Source of the DNA: Streptomyces parvus
GTDB taxonomy: Bacteria; Actinomycetota; Actinomycetes; Streptomycetales; Streptomycetaceae
NCBI RefSeq assembly: GCF_014648875.1
Contig: NZ_BMRY01000001.1
Location: 167,209-231,208, forward strand
DNA length: 64,000 bases
Direction of reading: 5' to 3'
In this document: positions 8,339 to 16,051 of the stretch, one piece after another
Layout of the letters: every line of letters begins with the position of its first letter
How positions within the stretch are numbered: the stretch's first letter is position 1
Notes under the pieces: model-generated
Told to the model about the DNA's origin: nothing
Databases searched by the model: none
The model's input: only the letters and a program-made list of their open reading frames with translations
Translations under genes and position numbers: made by a program

Positions 8339-10843
8339 TCAGGCCACCGGGTCGGACTCCGGCGCGCTCGCGGACTCCGCGGGGGCGGAGGCGGACGCCA
8401 CCGGGGAGTCGGCGAAGGAAGGGGCCTCCGCCGAACTCGACGACGTGGTCGAGTCGGTGGGCGTCGAAGACGGGTCCGGCGTCTCCCCCTCCGACTCGGA
8501 CGGCGAGGGACTCGGGCTCTCCCCCTCGCTCTCGCTCTCCGAGGGCGTGGGCGACGTCTTCGTCGGCGTCGGCTCACCCGGTGTGCTGCTCTCCCCGTCC
8601 GTCGGCTCACCCGTCGGCGACGTACCGCTCGACGAGGAGGCGCTCGGGGAGGGCGAACCGGAGGTGCTGGGGCTCGCCGATCCGGAGGCGCTCGGGGTCG
8701 CGGACGTCTCGTCGCCGGCCGGCCCGGTCGGGGACGGGACGTCCTCCGTCCCGTCGTCGGCCGGACCGTCGCCGGCCGGGTCCTCGGTGGCCGTCTGCTC
8801 GGTGGTGACGTTGCGGCTGTCGGGCTCGTCGCCGTCCGAGGTGACGCCGAGGGTGACGACGGTGCCGAGCACCGCGATCAGCAGGGCGCCCGCGCCCGCG
8901 GCGGCCAGGTTGCGCCGGGCGCCGCCCAGCACGGCACGGCCGGAGACCTTGCGCGCGGCGGGGGCGGGCGGCAGCGAGGAGATGACCGTGGGCTCCTCCT
9001 CGACGGTGTTGCGGAGGAACAGGGGCGCCCCGGCTGTCCCGCCCGGCGGCGTACCGGGGAGGTCCTGGCGTACGGCGGTCGTCCCGTCGCCCGAGGGGGT
9101 CCCGCCGAGGGGGGCGAAGTCGCCGGAGCGGTCCGCGACCAGGGCGAGCGCGCGGCGCCCGGCCACGGCCCCGGACTTGTCGGCGAGCACGCCGCGCATC
9201 CCGATCGAGGTCTCCAGCTCGGTCCGGGCCCGGTCCGGGTTGCCGGTGCAGAGCGCGAGGACACCCAACTCATGGTGGAAGTACGCCTCTTCGGCGACCT
9301 CACCGGCGATCCTGGCGGCCTCCTGGCCGATCCTGAGCGCGCGCTCCCAGGGGCCCCAGCCCAGCCCCGCGGCGAAGGCCGGGGAGGCGCTGCGGGCCAG
9401 CAGGACGGCCGCGCTGGCCGCTCCGGCCTCGTCGCCCGGGACCAGCCGGGCCAGGGAGGCGACGATCGCGTCGGCCTCGGCCACGGCCCGCTGCGGGGTG
9501 ACCGAGGGGTGCGAGGTCCACCAGGCGTAGTGCTGGGCGGCGGTACGGGCGTGGGTGGCGGCCTCGTCCTCGTAGCCGGCCGCCACGAGCTGGGCGAGGA
9601 CTCCGGCGGCGAGCCGGTAGCGCGGACCGGCCGGGGAGAGCAGGGCGCAGCCCGCGAGCTCGCCGAGCGCGGCGTCCGCGTGGGTGTCGCCCACGAGGGC
9701 CGGCAGATGGGCCTGGTGGGGCACCTCGCCGCCGAGGGCGACGGCGAAGCGCAGAGTGGCGCGGGCCGCCTCGCTGAGGCGGGAGGCGAGCAGCTCGGCG
9801 GGCGCGGCGCCCTCGCCGAGGCTCGGCAGGGGGACGTCGAGGGATTCGGTGGTGGGTGCGACGGGGGCCGGGGGTGCGTCGTCCGCGCGTGGCTCGAAGT
9901 AGTCGTACTCGTCGAAGGCCTCTTCGGGCGCCGCGCGCAGCCGGTCGCGCTGGACGAGGAGGGATCCGGCCTGGACGAAGCGGAGCGGCAGGCCCTCGGA
10001 CTCGAACCAGAGGTCACCCGCCCAGTTCCGCTCCTCCTCGGTGAGGGGGCGGTCGACGACCTTCTCCAGGAGGGCCAGCGAGGCGCCGCGGCCGAGACCG
10101 GCGAGGAGGACCTCCTCCAGGTGGGCGTCGACGCCGGGGGTGGTCTCGGTGGTGGCGGCGAGCAGGAAGGCGCACTCGGGGGTGGCGGCGAGCAGTTCGT
10201 CGAGGGCCGCACCTCCGATCTCCAGGTCGTCGACGGTGACGACGGCGCCGATACCGCGGACGAGCGCGAGCAGTTCGTCCCGGTCGGGGCGGTGGGCCGG
10301 GGCCTTGTACACGGCGTCGAAGAGGGCGTGCAGCAGGTCGGCGCCGGTGCGGCCGCGGCCGTTGAGGCGGACGACCCCGTCGGGGGCCAGGTCGGCGCAG
10401 TCGGCGGCGACGGCGTCCAGCAGCGCGGTGCGGCCGGAGCCGGGCTGGCCGGTGAGGCGGACGCTGCGGCCGCGCGCCAGCAGGCGGACCAGGCGCTCGC
10501 GCTCCTCCTGGCGCTCCAGGAGCGGCAGCTGCGGGGCGGGCGGACCGGCGGGCACGGGGGGTGCGCCGGCGCGTTCGTGGTCGGCGCGTTCGGCGGGGGT
10601 GCGGCGGACCGGGGCGTCGGGGCCGGAGCCGGGCGGAATCGCCTCGACCTCGCTGCCGTCGACGGGGTTGACCGTCAGCAGCAGGTCGCCGGCGGTCAGC
10701 TGGACGACGCGGACCTGCTGCGGCGTCTGCGGGCCGAAGTCGGCTCCGCCGGAGTCGCGGGACGGCCGACGTTGGCCGGGATCGCCGCCGGAGCGGTCGT
10801 GGTCCTGCCCGTACTCATCGGGTGCCCGGTGTGTCGGGTCCAT
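8339..10843 (-). CDS. membrane-anchored P-loop (NB-ARC/STAND-like) protein
   Basis: 834 residues. A Gly/Pro-rich leader is followed by a P-loop domain: Walker-A-like GQPGSGRT at 132-139 (Arg where Lys is usual), Walker B AVVTVDDLEI near 200-209, and an AAA/STAND-like region to about 330. Residues ~480-600 are Ala-rich helices resembling TPR repeats. A single membrane segment (NLAAAGAGALLIAVLGTVVT) lies around 640-660, followed by a tail of ~170 residues almost wholly Ser, Thr, Pro, Glu and Gly, probably extracellular and possibly glycosylated. Role unknown; STAND proteins are typically signalling switches. Start ATG at 10843. It lies upstream of nothing obviously co-transcribed; the STAS gene is 238 bp upstream on the same strand. 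Confidence 0.75.
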   Translation of the reverse strand: MDPTHRAPDEYGQDHDRSGGDPGQRRPSRDSGGADFGPQTPQQVRVVQLTAGDLLLTVNPVDGSEVEAIPPGSGPDAPVRRTPAERADHERAGAPPVPAGPPAPQLPLLERQEERERLVRLLARGRSVRLTGQPGSGRTALLDAVAADCADLAPDGVVRLNGRGRTGADLLHALFDAVYKAPAHRPDRDELLALVRGIGAVVTVDDLEIGGAALDELLAATPECAFLLAATTETTPGVDAHLEEVLLAGLGRGASLALLEKVVDRPLTEEERNWAGDLWFESEGLPLRFVQAGSLLVQRDRLRAAPEEAFDEYDYFEPRADDAPPAPVAPTTESLDVPLPSLGEGAAPAELLASRLSEAARATLRFAVALGGEVPHQAHLPALVGDTHADAALGELAGCALLSPAGPRYRLAAGVLAQLVAAGYEDEAATHARTAAQHYAWWTSHPSVTPQRAVAEADAIVASLARLVPGDEAGAASAAVLLARSASPAFAAGLGWGPWERALRIGQEAARIAGEVAEEAYFHHELGVLALCTGNPDRARTELETSIGMRGVLADKSGAVAGRRALALVADRSGDFAPLGGTPSGDGTTAVRQDLPGTPPGGTAGAPLFLRNTVEEEPTVISSLPPAPAARKVSGRAVLGGARRNLAAAGAGALLIAVLGTVVTLGVTSDGDEPDSRNVTTEQTATEDPAGDGPADDGTEDVPSPTGPAGDETSATPSASGSASPSTSGSPSPSASSSSGTSPTGEPTDGESSTPGEPTPTKTSPTPSESESEGESPSPSPSESEGETPDPSSTPTDSTTSSSSAEAPSFADSPVASASAPAESASAPESDPVA

Positions 10844-11081
10844 CGCAAAGTCCCCCAGACGCGTCGTGCGTGGTCGCCCCTCCCGGCCTCACACGCGCCC
10901 CGCTGTCGCTTCCGGTCCGGTGTCCGCCATGGGTTCGTTGTCATTCGGCGGACGGCCGAACCCTAGACCTTGGCACAGTATTCATGAAGCGCCGGGGTGC
11001 CACGCCGTCCAGGACGTCACGTTCCGGTGAGGATTGCGTGACTTCCGTGCCTGATGCCCGTGCCCGTCCGCCGGGCACTGC

Positions 11082-11405
11082 TCAGACGCGCGGCAGCGAC
11101 TCCGCGGCGATACCGCCCTCGATGGCCAGGATGCGGTGCAGCCGGGTGGCCACCAGGAGGCGCTGCATCTGCGGTGGCACGCCGCGCAGCACGAGGCGGC
11201 GGCCGGCCCGTCCGGCCCGGCGGTGGGCCCCCATGATGACGCCGAGCCCGGTGGCGTCCCAGGAGTCCAGCTCGGTCAGGTCCAGCACGAGGTCGCCGAC
11301 TCCGTCGTCCACGGCGGAGTGCAGGACCGTACGGGCGTCCGCCGCGCTTCGGACGTCGAGGCGGCCCCCGACGACCAGCTCGGCGTGGTCGCCCCTGATG
11401 TGCAT
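11082..11405 (-). CDS. STAS-domain protein (anti-sigma antagonist-like)
   Basis: 107 residues forming one STAS domain, the fold of SpoIIAA/BldG-type anti-anti-sigma factors that bind anti-sigma kinases. The motif usually reading D-S-S/T-G-L-G is here SWDATGLGVIMGAHRRAG: the position normally carrying the phosphorylated Ser is Ala51 (codon 11253-11255), with Thr52 next to it. It may therefore be constitutively active, regulated through Thr52, or have another role. ATG at 11405 with GGAG upstream; the open frame extends to 11729 without support. The 280 bp before it hold no gene apart from the terminator of the next operon. Confidence 0.85.
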   Translation of the reverse strand: MHIRGDHAELVVGGRLDVRSAADARTVLHSAVDDGVGDLVLDLTELDSWDATGLGVIMGAHRRAGRAGRRLVLRGVPPQMQRLLVATRLHRILAIEGGIAAESLPRV

Positions 11406-11648
11406 ATGCGCTCCCCGGTCATGCTCCGTAGTAAGTCCGTCGGTCTGTCTGTCCGTCTGATCCGCCGTCGCCGCCGACCGTGCGCCTCTGCCACCACTGA
11501 CTGCCGCGACGACAGGGAAGTTGCCGTCTGTAAGCGAACCGATACCGAATTCACTCGGTGGAGTGACCTCGGTTCGTCGGCTGCCGGTGACCGCCGGGTA
11601 GAATCCCCGGCTCCCCCGGCCCGGACGGCGGTGGGCCGGCCGGGCCGA

Positions 11649-11677
11649 GAGGGCGGATCCGATCAGGTTCCGCCCTC
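11649..11677 (-). terminator. hairpin after 3-hydroxybutyryl-CoA dehydrogenase gene
   Basis: GAGGGCGGA (11649-11657) pairs with TCCGCCCTC (11669-11677), 8 bp beyond the stop of the minus-strand dehydrogenase gene. No T-run follows, as is common for streptomycete terminators. Confidence 0.5.
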
Positions 11678-11685
11678 GGATCCGG

Positions 11686-12534
11686 TCAGTACGTGTAGAA
11701 GCCCTGCCCGCTCTTGCGCCCGATGTCACCTGCGTCGACCATCCGGCGCATCAGCTCGGGGGCGGCGAACTTCTCGTCCTGCGACTCGGTGTAGATGTTG
11801 CTCGTGGCGTGCAGCAGGATGTCGACGCCGGTCAGGTCCGCGGTGGCGAGCGGGCCCATGGCGTGGCCGAAGCCCAGCTTGCAGGCGATGTCGATGTCCT
11901 CGGCGGTCGCGACGCCCGACTCGTACAGCTTGGCGGCCTCGACGACGAGCGCCGAGATCAGCCGGGTGGTGACGAAGCCCGCCACGTCGCGGTTGACGAC
12001 GATGCAGGTCTTGCCGACCGACTCGGCGAACTCCCTTGCGGTGGCGAGGGTTTCGTCGCTGGTCTTGTAGCCGCGCACCAGCTCGCAGAGCTGCATCATC
12101 GGGACCGGCGAGAAGAAGTGCACGCCGACGACGCGCTCCGGACGCTCGGTCACGGCCGCGATCTTGGTGATCGGGATCGCGGAGGTGTTGGAGGCGAGGA
12201 CGGTGTGCTCGCCGACGACCTTGTCGAGGGCGCGGAAGATCTCGTGCTTGACTTCCAGCTTCTCGAAGACGGCCTCCACGACGATGTCCGCGTCGGCCAC
12301 GGCGTCGAGGTCGGTGGTCGTGGTGATGCGGCCGAGCGCGGCCTCGGCGTCGGCCGCCTCCAGCTTGCCCTTGGCGACGAACTTGTCGTACGAGGCCTTG
12401 ATGCCGTCACGGCCCCGGGTCAGCGCGGCGTCGGTGACGTCCCGCAGCACGACGTCCCAGCCCGCCTGCGCGGAGACCTGCGCGATCCCGGATCCCATGA
12501 GTCCGGCCCCGATGACGGCGAGCTTCCTGGCCAC
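11686..12534 (-). CDS. 3-hydroxybutyryl-CoA dehydrogenase
   Basis: A 282-residue NAD(P)-dependent 3-hydroxyacyl-CoA dehydrogenase that interconverts acetoacetyl-CoA and 3-hydroxybutyryl-CoA; in Streptomyces such enzymes serve butyrate metabolism and feed the ethylmalonyl-CoA route. The N-terminal Rossmann motif is LAVIGAGLMGSGIAQ, followed by VVEAVFEKLEVKHEIF and SNTSAIPITKIA; the catalytic region reads ERVVGVHFFSPVPMMQLCELV, and the C-terminal dimer domain GFGHAMGPLATADLTGVD is complete. I chose GTG at 12534, preceded by AAGGGG; the frame is open to 12588. Divergent from the cobalamin adenosyltransferase gene. Confidence 0.9.
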   Translation of the reverse strand: MARKLAVIGAGLMGSGIAQVSAQAGWDVVLRDVTDAALTRGRDGIKASYDKFVAKGKLEAADAEAALGRITTTTDLDAVADADIVVEAVFEKLEVKHEIFRALDKVVGEHTVLASNTSAIPITKIAAVTERPERVVGVHFFSPVPMMQLCELVRGYKTSDETLATAREFAESVGKTCIVVNRDVAGFVTTRLISALVVEAAKLYESGVATAEDIDIACKLGFGHAMGPLATADLTGVDILLHATSNIYTESQDEKFAAPELMRRMVDAGDIGRKSGQGFYTY

Positions 12535-12740
12535 GTTCGCACCCCTTGGTTTCTGTTCGCCCGTGCGCATTTGTTCACGGCGGTTCACATTGCTCTCCGG
12601 CGGAGGTTAGTACCCGTGGGCCGTGCTGGGGCGGTGAAGAGATGCGCGTCACGTCTCAGATGACGGACATCACACCGGGACGCGTCATTCGGCTCCGCGC
12701 CGCGCGTAGTTGAGGGTTCCCGCGTCACTACGCTGACCCC

Positions 12741-13313
12741 ATGGTCAATCTGACGCGCATCTACACCCGGACCGGCGACCAGGGCACGACGGCCCTCGGC
12801 GACATGAGCCGCACCGCCAAGACCGATCTGCGGATCTCGGCCTACGCGGACGCCAACGAGGCCAACGCGGTGATCGGGACGGCCATCGCGCTCGGGCAGC
12901 TGCCCGAGGACGTGGTGAAGGTCCTCGTACGGGTCCAGAACGACCTGTTCGACGTGGGCGCCGACCTCTCCACCCCGGTGGTCGAGGACCCGAAGTACCC
13001 GCCTCTGCGGGTGGAGCAGAGTTACGTGGACAAGCTGGAGGCGGACTGCGACCGCTTCCTGGAGGAGCTGGAGAAGCTCCGCAGCTTCATCCTGCCGGGC
13101 GGTACGCCGGGGGCGGCGCTGCTGCACCAGGCGTGCACGGTGGTCCGGCGGGCCGAGCGGTCCACCTGGGCGGCCCTGGAGGTGCACGGGGAGACGATGA
13201 ACGCGCTCACCGCCACCTACCTCAACCGCCTCTCCGACCTCCTGTTCATCCTGGCGCGGAGCGCGAACAAGGAGGTCGGGGACGTGCTGTGGGTGCCGGG
13301 CGGCGAGCGGTAG
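12741..13313 (+). CDS. cob(I)alamin adenosyltransferase, PduO type
   Basis: A 190-residue ATP:cob(I)alamin adenosyltransferase that makes coenzyme B12 in the cytoplasm. The PduO-type N-terminal ATP-binding motif is intact (TRTGDQGTTALGDMSRTAK), followed by RISAYADANEANAVIG and the C-terminal signature TYLNRLSDLLFILAR. Length and start match the family. It stops 3 bp from the stop of the convergent membrane-protein gene, so the two 3' ends abut with no terminator space. Confidence 0.9.
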   Translation: MVNLTRIYTRTGDQGTTALGDMSRTAKTDLRISAYADANEANAVIGTAIALGQLPEDVVKVLVRVQNDLFDVGADLSTPVVEDPKYPPLRVEQSYVDKLEADCDRFLEELEKLRSFILPGGTPGAALLHQACTVVRRAERSTWAALEVHGETMNALTATYLNRLSDLLFILARSANKEVGDVLWVPGGER

Positions 13314-13316
13314 GCC

Positions 13317-13889
13317 CTAGAAGCGGTCGGCCCGCTCGCGGTCGGCCACCGCGTCGTGCGGGGCCCGCTTCGGGAACACCGTGTAGCCGCCGGCGATGAT
13401 CACGTTGATGCCGATCACCAGGAGCATCTTCTGCTGCCAGCTCTCGAGCGAGCTGATCGCCCCGTCCGGGCCGACGTACCAGACCGCCGCCTGGAGCAGG
13501 GCCAGGGCGACCACCGCGGCGAGGATCCAGCGGGCGGCCGTGCGCCACTCGTGGATCGCGCGGGCCGTGCCGTACTTCGGCGGCTTGACCGGCGGCGGGC
13601 CGCCGAACCAGCGGTGGGCGACCCAGGCGTCGACCTTCTTGATGGTGTGGTGGCCGAGGCCGACCGTGAAGCCGATGTAGACGGCCGCCAGGCCGTGCTT
13701 CCAGTCGGGCTCGGCGCCGTTCTTCAGGTCGATGGCCGTCACCACCAGCAGGACGACCTCCAGCAGCGGCTCGCACAGCAGCACGGCCGCGCCGAGCCTC
13801 GGTTTCCGCGCGACGTACCGCAGGGCCAGCCCGGCGGCCAGCAGAACCCAGAATGCGACCTCGCAGGCCACGACCAGTAGGGCGATCAC
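13317..13889 (-). CDS. conserved integral membrane protein
   Basis: 190 residues with hydrophobic segments at about 2-24, 33-52, 66-80 (weaker), 121-140 and 154-172, and a cytoplasmic-looking stretch HEWRTAARW between. The GTG start at 13889 has GGAGGAGAG upstream; the frame is open further to 14318 without support. I do not recognise a named family; it is positioned divergently from the chiS-like kinase gene. The conserved stretch GLGHHTIKKVDAWVAHRWFGG may be a family signature. Confidence 0.7.
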   Translation of the reverse strand: MIALLVVACEVAFWVLLAAGLALRYVARKPRLGAAVLLCEPLLEVVLLVVTAIDLKNGAEPDWKHGLAAVYIGFTVGLGHHTIKKVDAWVAHRWFGGPPPVKPPKYGTARAIHEWRTAARWILAAVVALALLQAAVWYVGPDGAISSLESWQQKMLLVIGINVIIAGGYTVFPKRAPHDAVADRERADRF

Positions 13890-14040
13890 GACTCTCTCCT
13901 CCCGTTCCCCTCCAGGCTCCCGGCCGCCGGGTGCGGATACGTCGTCGGCAGTGACGAAACCGGACTGCATCCTTCGATGTAGTCGCGGATCGGCCCGCGA
14001 AGGGAGGCCCGGGGGGCCGCGGTGCGTGTTGGATGGAGGG

Positions 14041-15240
14041 GTGCTCACCTCGATCCGCCCCGACCGCGACGCGGTGGCCCTCGCCGTCTCCGGGCTGCTC
14101 GGGGGGCTGCTGCTGTGGCTGCTGGGCCTCCACACCCAGGGCGGCCGCCCCTTCTCCGCGCCCTGGGTCACGCTCGTACCGCTGACCGCCATGGCCGGGG
14201 CCGAACTGCTGCGCCGCAACGCCCCGCGCGCGGCGCTGACGATCGGCGTGCTCGCGCTGGTGGCGGACCAGTTCACCCGGGGCAGCCTGGCCACCGCCCT
14301 GATGTTCACGGACGTCATGTACGCGGCCGTGCTCTACGGGGCCCCGGCCGCCGCCCGCCGCCTCCCGGTGGCCACGCTGCTGGTCACCGTCGCGTCGACG
14401 ATCGGCTTCCTGGCCTGGTTCCGTAAGCCCGAGGCGCTGCTGATCGGCCTGGTCATCGGGCTGGTCTCCTTCGTCCCCGCCCTCACGGGAGTGAGTGTGC
14501 GCAGCCATCGCGCCGCCGCCGAGAGCGCCCGGCTGGCGGCCGCCCAGACCGCGCGGCTCGCCGAGATGGACCGGACGCAGGCGGTGATCGCCGAGCGGGC
14601 CCGGATGGCCCGGGAGCTGCACGACATGGTGGCCAACCACCTCTCCGCCGTGGCGATCCACTCCACGGCGGCCCTGTCCATCGACGACCCGGAGACCTCG
14701 CGCAACGCGCTGAAGGTGATCCGGGAGAACAGCGTCGAGGGGCTCGCGGAGATGCGCCGGCTGATCGGGCTGCTGCGGGAGGGCGGCAAGGACGAGGCCC
14801 CGGCCGCGGCCCCGACGCTGGCGGCTCTGGACACCCTGATCGAGCAGACGAACACCAACGGGGCGTCCGGCGGGCTCGTCTGCTCCCTGGAGGACACCCG
14901 GGACCCGGGCGCGGACCCGCTGCCGACGCCGGTCGAGCTGGCCGCGTACCGGATCGTGCAGGAGTCCCTGACGAACGCTCTCAAGCACGCGGCTCCGGGC
15001 CCGGTCGTGGTGCGGCTCGGCCAGGCCGGGGAGCTGCTGACGGTCGAGGTGACCAGTGCGTTCGGCAGCCGGGCCGGGCCGACCGCGCCCGGCTCGGGGG
15101 CGGGTCTCGTGGGCATGCGGGAGCGGGTGGCGCTGCTCGGCGGGACGTTCGGGGCCGGGGCCGAGCCGGGCGGCGAGGGTACGAAGATCTGGCGGGTGCG
15201 GGCCGAACTGCATGTACGGGAGAGGGAGATGCGGGAATGA
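14041..15240 (+). CDS. chiS: sensor histidine kinase ChiS-like
   Basis: About 399 residues. The N-terminal region has four to five membrane segments (roughly 8-30, 42-58, 64-80, 90-103, 108-150), then a HisKA_3 dimerisation domain with the phosphoacceptor in ARELHDMVANH (His194) and a HATPase domain (AYRIVQESLTNALKHA, then GAGLVGMRERVALLGG). It overlaps the response-regulator start in ATGA form, and the chitinase gene follows, the same order as the chiS-chiR-chiC locus of S. lividans and S. coelicolor, in which the pair controls chitinase expression. The start is uncertain: GTG at 14041 directly abuts GGAGGG, and a GTG at 14026 is an alternative. Confidence 0.85.
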   Translation: MLTSIRPDRDAVALAVSGLLGGLLLWLLGLHTQGGRPFSAPWVTLVPLTAMAGAELLRRNAPRAALTIGVLALVADQFTRGSLATALMFTDVMYAAVLYGAPAAARRLPVATLLVTVASTIGFLAWFRKPEALLIGLVIGLVSFVPALTGVSVRSHRAAAESARLAAAQTARLAEMDRTQAVIAERARMARELHDMVANHLSAVAIHSTAALSIDDPETSRNALKVIRENSVEGLAEMRRLIGLLREGGKDEAPAAAPTLAALDTLIEQTNTNGASGGLVCSLEDTRDPGADPLPTPVELAAYRIVQESLTNALKHAAPGPVVVRLGQAGELLTVEVTSAFGSRAGPTAPGSGAGLVGMRERVALLGGTFGAGAEPGGEGTKIWRVRAELHVREREMRE

Positions 15241-15887
15241 CGATCCGGGTACTGGTGGCCGAGGACCAGGCGGCCGTGCGCGCGGGGCTCGTACTGATCC
15301 TCTCCAGCGCGCCGGACATCGAGGTCGCCGGGGAGGCCGGGGACGGCGAGGCGGCGGTGCGCCTGGCCCGTGAACTCCGGCCCGATCTCGTCCTGATGGA
15401 TGTGCAGATGCCCCGGCTGGACGGGGTGTCTGCGACCCGGCAGGTGGTGGCGGAGGAGCTGGCGGACGTCCTGGTGCTGACCACGTTCGATCTGGACGAG
15501 TACGTCTTCGGGGCGCTGCGCGCGGGCGCCAGTGGCTTTCTGCTGAAGAACACCGACGCCCGCGAACTGCTGGAGGCGGTACGGACGGTGGCGCGCGGCG
15601 AGGGGCTGATCGCCCCTGCGGTGACCCGTCGGCTGATCGCCGAGTTCGCGGGGACCACGCCCGTACGCACGAGCCGGACGGCCGATCCGGTGGTGCTGGA
15701 CTCCCTGACCCGGCGCGAGCGCGAGGTGCTGGGGTGCCTGGGCGAGGGGCTGTCCAACGCGGAGATCGCGGTGCGGCTGTCGATGGCGGAGGCCACGGTG
15801 AAGACCCATGTCAGCAGGCTGCTCGGGAAGCTGGAGCTGCGCAGTCGGGTCCAGGCGGCGGTGCTGGCGCAGGAGTTGGGGATCTGA
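15237..15887 (+). CDS. chiR: NarL/LuxR-family response regulator ChiR-like
   Basis: A 216-residue two-component response regulator. The receiver domain shows the acidic pair in VLVAEDQ, phosphoacceptor Asp55 in LVLMDVQMPR, and Lys in GFLLKNTD; the C-terminal LuxR-type helix-turn-helix (TRREREVLGCLGEGLSNAEI, then VKTHVSRLLGKL) binds DNA. It is translationally coupled to the kinase gene and lies just upstream of the chitinase promoter repeats, which are its most likely target by analogy with the S. lividans and S. thermoviolaceus systems. Confidence 0.88.
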   Translation: MTIRVLVAEDQAAVRAGLVLILSSAPDIEVAGEAGDGEAAVRLARELRPDLVLMDVQMPRLDGVSATRQVVAEELADVLVLTTFDLDEYVFGALRAGASGFLLKNTDARELLEAVRTVARGEGLIAPAVTRRLIAEFAGTTPVRTSRTADPVVLDSLTRREREVLGCLGEGLSNAEIAVRLSMAEATVKTHVSRLLGKLELRSRVQAAVLAQELGI

Positions 15888-15904
15888 GACGAGCGATCGA
15901 TCTT

Positions 15905-15946
15905 TGGTCCAGACCTCTTGACGGTTGGTCCAGACCTTTCTACTGT
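15905..15946 (+). promoter_or_regulatory. chiC promoter with two 12-bp direct repeats
   Basis: TGGTCCAGACCT occurs at 15905-15916 and again at 15926-15937, 21 bp (two helical turns) apart. Between and over them lie TTGACG (15918-15923, -35) and TACTGT (15941-15946, -10) with a 17-bp spacer, so the repeats flank and overlap the -35. Such repeats are the known control elements of Streptomyces chitinase genes, mediating chitin induction and glucose repression, and resemble the DasR-type site TGGTCTAGACCA. Confidence 0.88.
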
Positions 15947-16051
15947 CACCGGAACACTGCGGTGAGTACGAGAGCACCCGTACTCAGGGCGGCGCAGGGT
16001 TTGCAGTCCACGAATCACCCCCGTTTGTTGGACCTCACCCGAGGAGCACCG

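Noticed and set aside
9272..10966. 564-residue plus-strand frame opposite the P-loop protein gene
   Set aside because: Gly-rich antisense translation; the minus-strand frame has a P-loop and a membrane helix.
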